Assembly: GCF_023898865.1 (NCBI RefSeq)
Contig: NZ_JAGSOV010000017.1
Coordinates: 1 to 64,000, forward strand
Direction: 5' to 3'
Origin: Pseudonocardia humida
Lineage (GTDB): Bacteria; Actinomycetota; Actinomycetes; Mycobacteriales; Pseudonocardiaceae
DNA length: 64,000 nt
How positions within the stretch are numbered: position 1 is the first letter of the stretch; each line of letters opens with the position of its first letter. Made by a program: the position numbers and the translations under genes. The notes under the pieces were generated by a model. That model had not been told where the DNA came from, ran no database searches, and worked only from the letters and a program-made list of their open reading frames with translations. Below are positions 53,092 through 61,715 of this stretch, one piece after another.

Positions 53092-53502
53092 ATGACCGTG
53101 CTCGTCCCGCTGCTGATCGGTGTCGTCTACGTCTGCCTGGCCTCGCTGCCGCCCGAACCGCAACGGCGGCGGCTCAACGCGGTGGTGCTCGCGGGCGCGG
53201 GGGCGGCGTACCTCAGCGGCGGCGGCCTGGGCGGGTGGGAGTTCGCCTTCACCACCGTGCTCACCTACTGCGCGTACCGCGGGCTGGAGTCGTGGACGTT
53301 CATCGGCATCGGCTGGCTGCTGCACACCGGTTGGGACCTGCTGCACCACGTGCACGGCAACCCGATCGTCCCGTTCGCCGAGCACTCCTCGCTGGGCTGC
53401 GCGATCTGCGACCCGGTGATCGCGCTGTGGTGCCTGGCCGGCGGCCCGTCGGTGGTCGACCTCGTCCGGCGGGTCCGGACACGACTGCGCCCCGCCACCT
53501 GA
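53092..53502 (+). CDS. DUF6010-like small membrane protein
   Basis: A 136-residue protein with about four hydrophobic segments (VPLLIGVVYVCLASL, VVLAGAGAAYLSGGGLGGWE, FIGIGWLLHTGWDLLHHVHG, GCAICDPVIALWCLAGG). The His/Asp-rich WLLHTGWDLLHHVHG and C-x-x-C motif are conserved in this family, and I know no function. TAGCGT (53078-53083) lies 8 bases before the ATG at 53092, so it is probably leaderless; a GTG at 53086 is also in frame. Confidence 0.7.
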   Translation: MTVLVPLLIGVVYVCLASLPPEPQRRRLNAVVLAGAGAAYLSGGGLGGWEFAFTTVLTYCAYRGLESWTFIGIGWLLHTGWDLLHHVHGNPIVPFAEHSSLGCAICDPVIALWCLAGGPSVVDLVRRVRTRLRPAT

Positions 53503-53534
53503 GCGGTGGCGGGGCGCTGCGGTCGTGCGCTCGG

Positions 53535-54254
53535 TCAGGCCGAGTTCTCGTCGACCAGGAGGTTGCGGGTGCGGTTCGGGTCGACCGCGATGCCCGGGCC
53601 CGTCGTGGTCGAGATGGTGATCTTCTTGATGTACCGGCCCTTGGCCGCCGACGGCTTGGCTCGCAGGATCTCGTCGAGGGCGACGCCGTAGTTCTCCACC
53701 AGCTTCTCGGTGGGGAACGAGGCCTTGCCGATGATGAGGTGCAGGTTGGACTGCTTGTCGACGCGGAAGCTGATCTTGCCGCCCTTGATGTCCTGGACGG
53801 CCTTGGTGACGTCCGGGGTGACGGTGCCGGTCTTCGGGTTCGGCATCAGCCCGCGCGGGCCCAGGATGCGGGCGATCCGACCGACCTTGGCCATCTGGTC
53901 GGGGGTGGCGATGGCGGCGTCGAACTCCAGCCAGCCGCCCTGGATGCGCTCGATCAGGTCCTCGGCGCCCACCGCGTCGGCGCCGGCCGCCTCGGCCTCG
54001 GCGGCCTTGTCGCCGGTGGCGAAGACGATCACGCGGACGGTCTTGCCGGTGCCGTGCGGCAGGCTGACCGTGCCGCGGACCATCTGGTCGGCCTTGCGGG
54101 GGTCGACGCCCAGGCGCATCGCGACCTCGACGGTCGCGTCCATCTTGCTGCTGGCGGTCTCGCGGGCGAGGTTCGCCGCCTCCAGCGGGGTGTAGAGCCG
54201 TCCGGCCTCGATCTTCTCGGCGGCCTGGCGGTAGACCTTGCTGCGCTGTGCCAT
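53535..54254 (-). CDS. rplA: 50S ribosomal protein L1
   Basis: L1 forms the mobile L1 stalk and, in other bacteria, represses its own L11-L1 operon. It has 239 residues: two-domain fold with [40 protein letters not shown] (signature) and [20 protein letters not shown]. The 84-base gap to rplK has a perfect 6-bp hairpin (54287-54302) and 8-bp inverted repeats (54307-54314/54332-54339). Confidence 0.98.
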   Translation of the reverse strand: MAQRSKVYRQAAEKIEAGRLYTPLEAANLARETASSKMDATVEVAMRLGVDPRKADQMVRGTVSLPHGTGKTVRVIVFATGDKAAEAEAAGADAVGAEDLIERIQGGWLEFDAAIATPDQMAKVGRIARILGPRGLMPNPKTGTVTPDVTKAVQDIKGGKISFRVDKQSNLHLIIGKASFPTEKLVENYGVALDEILRAKPSAAKGRYIKKITISTTTGPGIAVDPNRTRNLLVDENSA

Positions 54255-54338
54255 GGAACTGTCCTCTGCGGGTCAGGTCGTGGTGCGAGCCGCGCTCGGC
54301 TCTCCCACGCGTTCAGGTTGTGACAGGGAGGGAACGCG

Positions 54339-54773
54339 TCAGCCCGAGACCGTGATTCCCATCGACCGCGCGGTACCGGCGATGATCTTCGTCGCCTGGT
54401 CGATGTCGGTGGCGTTCAGGTCGGAGAGCTTGGTCTGCGCGATCTGGCGGACCTGCTCCATGGTGACCGTGGCCACCTTCTTGATGTGCGGCTCGCCGCT
54501 GCCCTTGTCCACACCGGCCGCCTTCAGCAGCAGGCGCGCCGCCGGAGGGGTCTTGAGGGTGAAGTCGAACGAGCGGTCCTCGTAGACCTTGATCTCGACC
54601 GGCACGATGTCGCCGCGCTGGGACTCGGTGGCGGCGTTGTAGGCCTTGCAGAACTCCATGATGTTCACGCCGTGCTGGCCCAGCGCGGGGCCGACCGGCG
54701 GTGCCGGGGTCGCGGCCCCGGCCTTGATCTGGAGCTTGATGATCGCGGAGAGCTTCCGCTTCTTGGGGGGCAT
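54339..54773 (-). CDS. rplK: 50S ribosomal protein L11
   Basis: L11 is at the GTPase-associated centre, the thiostrepton-binding place. It has 144 residues: [40 protein letters not shown] (proline-rich N-terminal domain), and [18 protein letters not shown] at the end. ATG 54771-54773 is the start by homology. It is 56 bases after nusG. Confidence 0.98.
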   Translation of the reverse strand: MPPKKRKLSAIIKLQIKAGAATPAPPVGPALGQHGVNIMEFCKAYNAATESQRGDIVPVEIKVYEDRSFDFTLKTPPAARLLLKAAGVDKGSGEPHIKKVATVTMEQVRQIAQTKLSDLNATDIDQATKIIAGTARSMGITVSG

Positions 54774-54829
54774 CGCGTCATTCCCTGTTCGTGGTTGAGC
54801 GCCCGCGGCCATGGCGACCGCGGTAGGAA

Positions 54830-55708
54830 TCAGATCTTCGAGACCTGGCTGAACGCCAGCTCGACGGGCGTCTCGCGGCCGAAGATGGACACCAGGACCT
54901 TGAGCTTCTGGGCGTCCACGTTGACCTCGTTGATGGTGGCCGGCAGCGTGGCGAACGGCCCGTCCATCACGGTGACCGACTCGCCGACCTCGAAGTCCAC
55001 CTCGATCGTGGCCTTGCCCGGCGACGCGGCGACGTCGGACTTGCCCGAGCCCGCGGCCTGCTTCTGCTCGACCCGCGGCATCAGGAACTTCAGCACGTCG
55101 TCGATGGTCAGCGGCGACGGCTTCGACGTCGCGCCGACGAATCCGGTGACGCCCGGGGTGTTGCGCACGGCGCCCCAGGACTGGTCGTTGAGATCCATCC
55201 GGACCAGGATGTAGCCGGGCAGCACCTTGCGCTGCACCTGCTTGCGCTGGCCGTTCTTGATCTCGGTGACCTCCTCGGTGGGCACCTCGACCTGGAAGAT
55301 GTAGTCCTCGACGTCCAGGGTCTGCACCCGGGTCTCGAGGTTGGTCTTCACCTTGTTCTCGTAGCCGGCGTAGGAGTGGATGACGTACCACTCGCCGGGG
55401 GCGCGGCGCAGCGCCGCGCGCATCTCCTCGACCGGGTCGACGTCGACCTCGGGCTCGGGGTCGGCGACCGCCTCGGCCGCGCCCGCGCCGTCGGAGGCCT
55501 CGACGACCTCGTCGGGGTCGGCGTCGTCGACGTCGCCCGCGTCCTCGAGGGCGTCGGCGGCCTCGGCGGAACCCGCGGCCTCCGCGTCGACGGCCGCGTC
55601 GATGTCGGCCTCAGCGGCGGGCGCGGACTCCGCGGTGGCGTCCTCGTCCTGCACGCCGTCGACACGGTCGACGTCGGTCGGCCACTGGCCGCCGTCCTGG
55701 GAGGTCAC
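54830..55708 (-). CDS. nusG: transcription termination/antitermination factor NusG
   Basis: NusG binds RNA polymerase and couples it to Rho or the ribosome. The NGN domain starts near residue 105 ([34 protein letters not shown]) and the KOW domain lies at about 230-290 ([20 protein letters not shown]). Residues 1-100 are an Asp/Glu/Ala-rich extension, a feature shared with Streptomyces NusG. Total 292 residues. The start is GTG 55706-55708. Confidence 0.97.
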   Translation of the reverse strand: MTSQDGGQWPTDVDRVDGVQDEDATAESAPAAEADIDAAVDAEAAGSAEAADALEDAGDVDDADPDEVVEASDGAGAAEAVADPEPEVDVDPVEEMRAALRRAPGEWYVIHSYAGYENKVKTNLETRVQTLDVEDYIFQVEVPTEEVTEIKNGQRKQVQRKVLPGYILVRMDLNDQSWGAVRNTPGVTGFVGATSKPSPLTIDDVLKFLMPRVEQKQAAGSGKSDVAASPGKATIEVDFEVGESVTVMDGPFATLPATINEVNVDAQKLKVLVSIFGRETPVELAFSQVSKI

Positions 55709-55746
55709 TGTGGTCTCGCTTCCTTGGATCCGGAGGTGGTGGCCGG

Positions 55747-56082
55747 TCAGGTGCCGAACAGGTACAGCACACCCTGGGCGAACACGAGGTCCAGCAGCCA
55801 CACGAGCGCGACCATGAACGACACGAAGACCAGCACGACGATGGTGTAGGTGACCAGTTGCCTGCGGGACGGCCAGATGACCTTCCGCAGCTCGGCGACC
55901 ACCTCGCGCATGAACCGCGCGAGCCTGGCGGGCGGCGAGACCTTGGCCTGCCTGCCCTCGCGGACCGCCGTGGACCTACCCCTTCCCGCATCGGGTGCCG
56001 AACCGGAGCGCCGGCCCCGACGGTCGGCGGCAGAGGTCGGACGCTCGCGCCCGTCCTCGTCCCCCTCGCGTTGCTCAGCCAC
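55747..56082 (-). CDS. secE: preprotein translocase subunit SecE
   Basis: SecE clamps SecY in the Sec channel. It has 111 residues, single C-terminal membrane helix ([20 protein letters not shown]) preceded by the conserved amphipathic [20 protein letters not shown]. The first ~45 residues are charged and variable. The start is GTG 56080-56082. It leads the secE-nusG-rplK-rplA group right after tRNA-Trp. Confidence 0.95.
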   Translation of the reverse strand: MAEQREGDEDGRERPTSAADRRGRRSGSAPDAGRGRSTAVREGRQAKVSPPARLARFMREVVAELRKVIWPSRRQLVTYTIVVLVFVSFMVALVWLLDLVFAQGVLYLFGT

Positions 56083-56122
56083 GCATCCTCCAGCTCGTCA
56101 CCCGACAGTCATGCATTGAGGG

Positions 56123-56195
<73 letters not shown>

Positions 56196-56318
56196 ATGCC
56201 ACACCCGCCGTGGGCCAGCGACCCACCGACGGGAGGTGCGTCGACCAGCGGCGCACCCAGCAGATCGAGTGTACGGCACCGCGATCGGCGACCTCCAACG
56301 CGTACCCCTGCGGGCGCG

Positions 56319-56756
56319 TCAGGACGGGAGCAGCACCTCGGCGGTGGCCCGGCCGAGCACCGTGCGGCCGTCGAACTTCGCGGTCACGGCCACGGTGGCG
56401 ACCCGACCGGCGTCGCTCTCGTCGACGCCGGAGACGGTGCCGGAGAGCTCGATGGTGGCGCCGGTCCCGTCGTCCGGGACGACGACGGGCCGGGTGAACC
56501 GCACGCCCAGCCCCCGCACGGCGGCGGGCCCACCGGCCCACGCGCTCACGAAGCGGCCGGCGAGGGCCATCGTGAGCATCCCGTGCGCGATGACCCCGGG
56601 CAGCCCGACCTCACCGGCGACGCGGTCGCTCCAGTGGATCGGGTTGAAGTCGCCGGAGGCCCCGGCGTACCGGACCAGGTCGGCGCGGGAGACCCGGACC
56701 GAGGTGGGGGCGAGCTCGTCGCCCTTCGCCGTCTCCGGCCCGGCGCTCGCGCTCAT
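56319..56756 (-). CDS. hadB: (3R)-hydroxyacyl-ACP dehydratase subunit HadB
   Basis: A MaoC-like hot-dog dehydratase, 145 residues, catalytic subunit of HadAB in fatty-acid synthase II (mycolic acid synthesis in mycobacteria). The motif YAGASGDFNPIHWSDRVAGE carries the catalytic Asp and His, then GLPGVIAHGMLTMALAGRFV. Its ATG overlaps the hadA TGA by 4 bases. No hadC is present on either side. In a non-mycolate relative the role may be general lipid metabolism; this is inference. Confidence 0.92.
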   Translation of the reverse strand: MSASAGPETAKGDELAPTSVRVSRADLVRYAGASGDFNPIHWSDRVAGEVGLPGVIAHGMLTMALAGRFVSAWAGGPAAVRGLGVRFTRPVVVPDDGTGATIELSGTVSGVDESDAGRVATVAVTAKFDGRTVLGRATAEVLLPS

Positions 56757-57199
56757 GCCTCGTCCGCCTTGGTGACCAGGACGGCCTTGCAGGTGGCGAC
56801 CGGGGCGCCGTGCCCGTCGGCCACCTCGCAGCGCAGCGTCAGCATGTGGCTGCCGGCGCGGGTGCGCAGGTCGTCGACGTGGATCGTGGTGGCCAGCTCG
56901 TCGCCGGCGTGCACCGGGCGGTGCAGGGTGATGGCCTGCTCGGCGTGGACCATGTGGGCGTAGTCCCAGCCGACCTCGGGGTCGCGCAGGAACGACTCGA
57001 TCGCCGGCAGCACGAACGCGATGGTGAACGTGGGCGGCGCCACGACGTCGGGGTGACCCGCGGCGCGCGCCGCGTCGACGTCCAGACACACGGAATCGCC
57101 CTCGCCGATGGCGAGGGCGAACTCTGTGATCTTCTGCCGTCCGACCTGGTACGGAGCGGTGGCCGGCAGCGTGCGGCCGACCAGGGACCGGTCGACCAC
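56753..57199 (-). CDS. hadA: (3R)-hydroxyacyl-ACP dehydratase subunit HadA
   Basis: The stabilising, non-catalytic hot-dog partner of HadB, 148 residues: SLVGRTLPATAPYQVGRQKI at the start, APPTFTIAFVLPAIESFLRD and HMVHAEQAITLHRPVHAGDE. It starts with GTG 57197-57199, only 2 bases after the rpmG stop, so it is co-translated with L33. Gene order rpmG-hadA-hadB matches Mycobacterium tuberculosis. Confidence 0.92.
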   Translation of the reverse strand: MVDRSLVGRTLPATAPYQVGRQKITEFALAIGEGDSVCLDVDAARAAGHPDVVAPPTFTIAFVLPAIESFLRDPEVGWDYAHMVHAEQAITLHRPVHAGDELATTIHVDDLRTRAGSHMLTLRCEVADGHGAPVATCKAVLVTKADEA

Positions 57200-57201
57200 C
57201 C

Positions 57202-57369
57202 TCAGCGGGTCTCGCGGTGCTCGCGGTGGGTGCCGCAGTTCGGGCAGAACTTCTTCATCGCGAGCCGGTCGGGGTCGTTGCGCCGGTTCTTCTTGGTGAT
57301 GTAGTTGCGGTGCTTGCACTGCTCGCACGCCAGCGTGATCTTCGGCCGGACGTCCGTGGCCTTCGCCAT
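57202..57369 (-). CDS. rpmG: 50S ribosomal protein L33, zinc-binding form
   Basis: L33 touches E-site tRNA. It has 55 residues: [20 protein letters not shown], then [20 protein letters not shown] and [15 protein letters not shown]. Two Cys pairs (CEQC and CPNC) make it the zinc-containing C+ form. It begins the rpmG-hadA-hadB group after tRNA-Met. Confidence 0.97.
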   Translation of the reverse strand: MAKATDVRPKITLACEQCKHRNYITKKNRRNDPDRLAMKKFCPNCGTHREHRETR

Positions 57370-57418
57370 CGCGGGAGCCTCCTGTGAACGACTTTCGATG
57401 TGGAGCGGGTCTGTCTGG

Positions 57419-57491
57419 TAGCGGTGGCCGGACTTGAACCGGCGACACAGCGATTATGAGCCGCTTGCTCTACCAGCTGAGCTACACCGCT
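57419..57491 (-). tRNA. tRNA-Met (CAT), elongator type
   Basis: Cloverleaf on the minus strand with acceptor AGCGGTG/CACCGCT, D-arm GCTCAGCTGGTAGAGC, anticodon loop CTCATAA (anticodon CAT) and T-arm GGTTCAAGTCC. The paired A-T-type first base pair argues for the elongator rather than the initiator form. Lies just upstream of rpmG. Confidence 0.94.
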
Positions 57492-57521
57492 GCACGGGGT
57501 GAGTGGACGAAACCCCGCTGG

Positions 57522-57594
57522 AGCCCCTTTACGGAATCGAACCGTAGACCTTCTCCTTACCATGGAGACGCTCTGCCGACTGAGCTAAAGGGGC
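57522..57594 (-). tRNA. tRNA-Thr (GGT)
   Basis: Cloverleaf with acceptor GCCCCTT/AAGGGGC, anticodon stem TCTCC/GGAGA around loop ATGGTAA (anticodon GGT), and T-arm GGTTCGATTCC. Threonine acceptor. Next to tRNA-Met, with which it is probably co-transcribed. Confidence 0.96.
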
Positions 57595-57648
57595 GGCCGG
57601 CCGCGCGGTCGGTCTCTCCCGAGCGGCTTCGACAACTCTACACGGCCC

Positions 57649-57894
57649 TCAGCCGCGCCCCGCGCGGGGGTAGGGCAGCAGGGCCATCTCCCGAGCGTTG
57701 CGGATGGCGATGGCCACCTGGCGCTGCTGCTGGGGGGTCAGCCCGGTGACCCGGCGGGCCCGGATCTTGCCCCGGTCGGAGATGAACTGCCGCAGCAGCG
57801 TCACGTCCTTCCAGTCCACTTCCTTGATCCGCTTCGCGTGCAGCGGGTTGACCTTCTTACGCGGCGCCCTCACGGGCTTGCCGGCGGGGGGCAT
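57649..57894 (-). CDS. rpsR: 30S ribosomal protein S18, zinc-free (C-) form
   Basis: S18 sits on the 30S platform with S6. The protein has 81 residues: [20 protein letters not shown], then [20 protein letters not shown] and [20 protein letters not shown]. It has no Cys at all, so it is the zinc-independent paralogue (similar to mycobacterial S18-2) rather than the standard copy that lies with rpsF/ssb/rplI. ATG 57892-57894 has GAGGAG at 5 bases. No zinc-uptake-regulator (Zur) box was apparent upstream. It lies before two tRNA genes. Confidence 0.95.
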   Translation of the reverse strand: MPPAGKPVRAPRKKVNPLHAKRIKEVDWKDVTLLRQFISDRGKIRARRVTGLTPQQQRQVAIAIRNAREMALLPYPRAGRG

Positions 57895-58008
57895 CTGCTC
57901 TCCTCCTCGTCGCATCGGTGCCGGCAGCCGCCGGACCTGTCCACCGTAACGCCGTCGCGTCGCGGACGTGCAGGCGGCAGGGGGTGCGGGGTTCTCACAG
58001 CGCTAGCC

Positions 58009-58062
58009 GGTCCTCGCAGCACGAACCGGGCCCTCGCAGCGCGCCGGCGGGCTGCGAGGACC
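58009..58062. repeat. compound palindrome GGTCCTCGCAGC / GCTGCGAGGACC
   Basis: Perfect 12-bp arms (58009-58020 and 58051-58062) flank 30 bases that contain another direct CCTCGCAGC (58031-58039), so the right arm can pair with either copy. It lies in the 446-base space between divergent rpsR and the gene at 58341. Its role is unknown; it may be a terminator for neither gene, since transcripts run away from it. Confidence 0.65.
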
Positions 58063-58120
58063 ACCCCCGCGCTGCGCGACGCCAGAACGACCTCGGCAAC
58101 CGGGCGAAACGGCCCCCGGG

Positions 58121-58192
58121 CACCGCGCGCACCTCTTGGTCTCCGTGCACACGCCCTGACATGTGCGCGGAGACCAGGCGCTGTGCGCGGTG
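58121..58192. repeat. compound palindrome, copy 2 (related to 48659-48730)
   Basis: Inner arms 58137-58151 and 58162-58176 (TGGTCTCC... / ...GGAGACCA) and outer arms 58121-58133 and 58180-58192 form the same nested hairpin as at 48659-48730. Several arm bases differ between copies, but always with matching changes in the partner strand or G-T wobbles. It lies between divergent genes. Confidence 0.75.
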
Positions 58193-58340
58193 GCCTGGAA
58201 CCAGCGTCCGGCAAGAGCTCAGCCCCCTTACCCCCACCCGACCCGACGCACCGACCCCTTACCCAGCCCTCTCCCTCAGCCCCGGCTCCCGACGCGATCG
58301 TCCGATGCCGCACCTCCGGCCTCAGCGCGAGGCTCTCAGC

Positions 58341-58598
58341 ATGTTCAACGACATCACCAGGACCGCGATCGAGACCGACCACCGCCGCCAGGCGCTGCTC
58401 GCCGAGGCGCGGGAGCACCGCCTCGCCATGCTCGCCCGGGCCGGGCGCCGGGCGCTGCGCCGCGCCGCCGACGAGGCTGTGGCCCAGATCGCCGCCCGGG
58501 AGGAGCACCGCGAGCGGCACTCGCCGCCCACCGAGCCGCAGCGGGAGGGCCCGTCCGAACTGTCCGCTGTGGGCAAAGCCGTCGGAAACCGTCGGTAA
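58341..58598 (+). CDS. small hypothetical protein, coupled to LuxR regulator
   Basis: An 85-residue Arg/Ala/Glu-rich protein, MFNDITRTAIETDHRRQALL at the start; nearly all helix-forming up to residue 55, with no Cys and no membrane segment. I recognise no family. Its stop is 11 bases before the large regulator's ATG, so it is probably co-transcribed. A ribosome site (GGCTCTCAGC) is weak. The codon usage agrees with coding (strong GC at third positions). Confidence 0.5.
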   Translation: MFNDITRTAIETDHRRQALLAEAREHRLAMLARAGRRALRRAADEAVAQIAAREEHRERHSPPTEPQREGPSELSAVGKAVGNRR

Positions 58599-58609
58599 CC
58601 CGTGTCACG

Positions 58610-61600
58610 ATGAGGCCCGTGGGGCGGTTGGGGGTCGGGATCGAGCTGGTCGGGCGGCACGTCGAGGTCAAGGCGCTGGCCGCGGCGCTGGAACGCGCCG
58701 CGGTCGGCAGGCCGACGGGGGTGCTGCTGGCCGGCGACGCCGGCGTGGGCAAGTCCCGGCTGGTCGCCGAGGCCAGCGAGCGGGCCGCCGCGGCCGGGTT
58801 CACCGTGCTGGTCGGGCGCTGCCTCGACACCGGCGAGTCCGCGCTGCCCTACCTGCCGTTCACCGAGATCGTCGGCGCGCTGGCGGCCGCCCGCCCCGAG
58901 CTGGTGGCCGAGCACACCGCGCTGCGCCACCTGCTCCCCGGCGGCTTCCGGCGCACCGAGCAGCGGCCGGGGGAGCACCGCGAGCTGGGCCAGCTGCAGG
59001 TGTTCGACGCCGTGCTGTCCGCGCTCGCCGACCTCACCTCCACCGACCCGGCCCTGGTCGTCGTCGAGGACCTGCACTGGGCCGACCGCTCCAGCCGCGA
59101 CCTGCTGGTCTTCCTGCTGTCCCGGCTGACCGGGCAGCGGCTGGTGGTGCTGGCCACCTACCGCTCCGACGACCTGCACCGCCGCCACCCGCTGCGCGGG
59201 GTGCTCTCCGAGCTGGTCCGGCTGCCCGCCGTCGAGCGCCTCGACCTGAGCCCCCTCGACCAGACCGAGGCGCTGCGGCTGGTGCGGCTGCTGGCCGCGG
59301 GCACCCTGTCGGAGGCGGCGCTGCACACCGCCGCGCGGCGCAGCGAGGGCAACGCGTTCTTCGCCGAGGAGCTGGTATCCGCCTCCGCCGACGGCATGCC
59401 GCACGGGCTCGCCGAGGTGCTGGTCGCCCGGGTGGAGGGCCTGCCCCCGGCCACCCAGCGGGTGCTGCGGATCGCCTCGGTCGCCGGGCGCCGGGTCCGC
59501 CACGACCAGCTCGCCGCCGTGTCCGGCCTCGACGTCGACGAGCTGGAGCAGGCCCTGCGCGACGCGGCGACGCACCACGTGCTGGTCGCCGAGGAGAGCT
59601 CCCCGACCAGCGGCGACACCTACCTCTTCCGCCACGAGCTGCTGCGCGAGGCGATCTACCACGAGCTGCTGCCCGGCGAGCGCAGCCGGCTGCACGCCGC
59701 CTACGCCGCGCTGCTGGCCGAGCTGCCCCCGGGCACCGGCAACCGGGCCGCCGAGCTGGCCCACCACGCGATGGCCGGCCACGACCTCCCGCTGGCGCTG
59801 GCGGCGTCGGTGCAGGCCGCGAACGAGGCCAACGAGCGCGAGGCCCCGGCCGAGATGCTCCAGCACGCCGAGCGGGCCATCGAGCTGTGGTCTGCCGTGC
59901 CCGACGCGGAGCGCGTCGCCGGCGTCGACGAGGGCACCCTCACCCGGTGGGCGGCGTGGGGCGCCAGCGCCACCGGCGACCCCGACCGCGGCATCGCGCT
60001 CGGGCGCCGGGCGCTGGAGCTGGCCGAGGAGCGCGGCGACCCGTTCCTGACGTCCTCGATCGCCCGCCGCTACACGCTGCGGCTGCTGGAGCTGGCCGGG
60101 CGCGAGCGCGAGGCGCTGGCCGCCGCGGAGCGGGCGCTGGCCGTGGTCGCCGACAAGCCGCCCGGCGAGCACCTCGCCTGGGCGCACGCGGTGCTGGCGC
60201 GCACGCTGCTGCGGCTCGACCGGCTCACCGACGCGGCCCGGGAGGCCCGCGCCGTCCTGGACGTCACCGGCACCATGCCCGACGAGGCCTCGGCGATGGC
60301 CTCGGCCAAGGCCTACGCGCTGACCGTGCTGGCCTCCTGCGACGAGTACAACGGCGACGCCGAGTCCGCCCGCGCGCGGCTGCGCAAGGCCAAGCCGCTG
60401 GCCCGCAGCTCCGGCAACCTGTCGGTCGAGCTGCGGGTCTACTACATCGGCGGCATCTCGCTGCTCGACGCCGGCCGGCTGGACGAGGCGGTCGACGAGT
60501 TCGCCGCGGGCGAGGCGCGCGCGGCGGCCACCGGTCTCACCTGGAGCGCCGACGGCCTCGACCTGCGCGTCGCGCACGTCATCGCCCGGTTCCTCCGCGG
60601 CGACTGGGACTCCGCCGAGGCCGCGGCCGAGATCGCGGGCGAGTCGGTGTCGGCGGTGGTGGCCACCCGGCTCTCCGCGGCCGGGATGCTGCCCGCGGTG
60701 GCCCGCGGGCGCTTCGAGCCCGCCGAGCGCAGGCTGGCCGAGCTGCGCGAGTTCGAGTCGGTCGACGAGCAGGTGATCCTGTTCGTCGGGCAGGCAGGCG
60801 GCGAGGCGGCGCTGTGGCAGGGCAGGCCGGAGCGGGCCGCGGAACTGCTGTCCCAGGCGCTCGACGCGCTGGCGAGCGGCCCGTTCGCCGACTTCGCCCC
60901 GCAGCTGGGCCGGATCATGCTCGACTCGCTGGCGATCGGGGCCGAGGCCGATCTCGTCGCCGTCGGGCGCAAGCCCGTGGCCGAGGCCACCCGGGCGGCC
61001 CGCGCGCTGCTGGCCGACGCCGAGCGCACCGCCCGCGACGGCATGCCCCGGGCGGGCGAGCTGGGCCCGGAGGGCCTGGCCTGGCTGTGCCGGGCCCGCG
61101 CCGAGCTGACCAGGGTCGAGGGCCGGTCGGACCCGCAGGCCTGGAGCGAGGTCGTCGAGGCGTTCGGCTACGAGGCGGGCGCCCCGGGCACCGCGCCCGG
61201 CCCGCCCCGCGGCTACCGGCAAGCGCAGGCCCTGCTTCGGCGGGCGGAGGCGCGGCTGGCCGCCGGTGCCGCGCACGCCGCCGCCGGCCCGGTGGAGGCC
61301 GACCTGCGCACCGCGCTGGAGATCGCCGAGCGCCTCGGGGCCGGTCCGCTGGAGCGGGCGGTGCTGGCGATGGCCGAGCGCGCCGGGCTGCGGCTGCGCG
61401 ACGCCGAGCCCGCGCGCCCCACCGGCCCCGACCCGCTCACCCCGCGCGAGCGCTCGGTGCTCGCGCTGGTCGCGGAGGGCGGCACCAACCGCCAGGTCGG
61501 GCAGGCCCTGTTCATCAGCGAGAAGACGGTCAGCGTGCACCTGTCCCGGGTGATGGCCAAGCTGGGCGCGGCCAGCCGCACCGAGGCCGTGACGATCGCC

Positions 61601-61642
61601 TACAGCAGGGGGTTGCTGACCGCGCCGCGGGTCGGTGGTTGA
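58610..61642 (+). CDS. large ATP-binding LuxR-family (LAL) regulator
   Basis: A 1010-residue STAND-type regulator. The N-terminal AAA/NB domain has Walker A GDAGVGKS (42-49) and Walker B LVVVEDLHWAD (149-159 region). A long helical, TPR-like middle follows. The C-terminal LuxR helix-turn-helix (about 945-1005) has LTPRERSVLALVAEGGTNRQ, VGQALFISEKTVSVHLSRVM. MalT-like regulators of this class control metabolite and antibiotic pathways. ATG 58610-58612 has no strong ribosome site; coupling to the preceding small ORF may explain this. It may control the P450/ligase operon just downstream. Confidence 0.92.
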   Translation: MRPVGRLGVGIELVGRHVEVKALAAALERAAVGRPTGVLLAGDAGVGKSRLVAEASERAAAAGFTVLVGRCLDTGESALPYLPFTEIVGALAAARPELVAEHTALRHLLPGGFRRTEQRPGEHRELGQLQVFDAVLSALADLTSTDPALVVVEDLHWADRSSRDLLVFLLSRLTGQRLVVLATYRSDDLHRRHPLRGVLSELVRLPAVERLDLSPLDQTEALRLVRLLAAGTLSEAALHTAARRSEGNAFFAEELVSASADGMPHGLAEVLVARVEGLPPATQRVLRIASVAGRRVRHDQLAAVSGLDVDELEQALRDAATHHVLVAEESSPTSGDTYLFRHELLREAIYHELLPGERSRLHAAYAALLAELPPGTGNRAAELAHHAMAGHDLPLALAASVQAANEANEREAPAEMLQHAERAIELWSAVPDAERVAGVDEGTLTRWAAWGASATGDPDRGIALGRRALELAEERGDPFLTSSIARRYTLRLLELAGREREALAAAERALAVVADKPPGEHLAWAHAVLARTLLRLDRLTDAAREARAVLDVTGTMPDEASAMASAKAYALTVLASCDEYNGDAESARARLRKAKPLARSSGNLSVELRVYYIGGISLLDAGRLDEAVDEFAAGEARAAATGLTWSADGLDLRVAHVIARFLRGDWDSAEAAAEIAGESVSAVVATRLSAAGMLPAVARGRFEPAERRLAELREFESVDEQVILFVGQAGGEAALWQGRPERAAELLSQALDALASGPFADFAPQLGRIMLDSLAIGAEADLVAVGRKPVAEATRAARALLADAERTARDGMPRAGELGPEGLAWLCRARAELTRVEGRSDPQAWSEVVEAFGYEAGAPGTAPGPPRGYRQAQALLRRAEARLAAGAAHAAAGPVEADLRTALEIAERLGAGPLERAVLAMAERAGLRLRDAEPARPTGPDPLTPRERSVLALVAEGGTNRQVGQALFISEKTVSVHLSRVMAKLGAASRTEAVTIAYSRGLLTAPRVGG

Positions 61643-61654
61643 CGCGTTCGGACC

Positions 61655-61682
61655 TTGAGCCGTACCGGCTGGTAATTAGAGT
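61655..61682 (+). promoter_or_regulatory. promoter of the P450-ligase operon
   Basis: TTGAGC (61655-61660) is followed after 16 bases by TAGAGT (61677-61682). The start would lie near 61690, about 26 bases before the P450 ATG with its GAAAGG ribosome site. No clear binding site for the LuxR regulator was seen. Confidence 0.55.
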
Positions 61683-61715
61683 GGTCTGATCTGTCCCGCC
61701 ACCGAAAGGTCAGTG

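Noticed and set aside
55409..55708. Acidic N-terminus of NusG as a foreign domain or fusion
   Set aside because: Acidic extensions of about 100 residues are also found on Streptomyces NusG, so this is ordinary for actinobacteria.
57895..57990. Zur box before the zinc-free S18 gene
   Set aside because: No AT-rich TGATAATCATTATCA-like palindrome exists in this GC-rich stretch.
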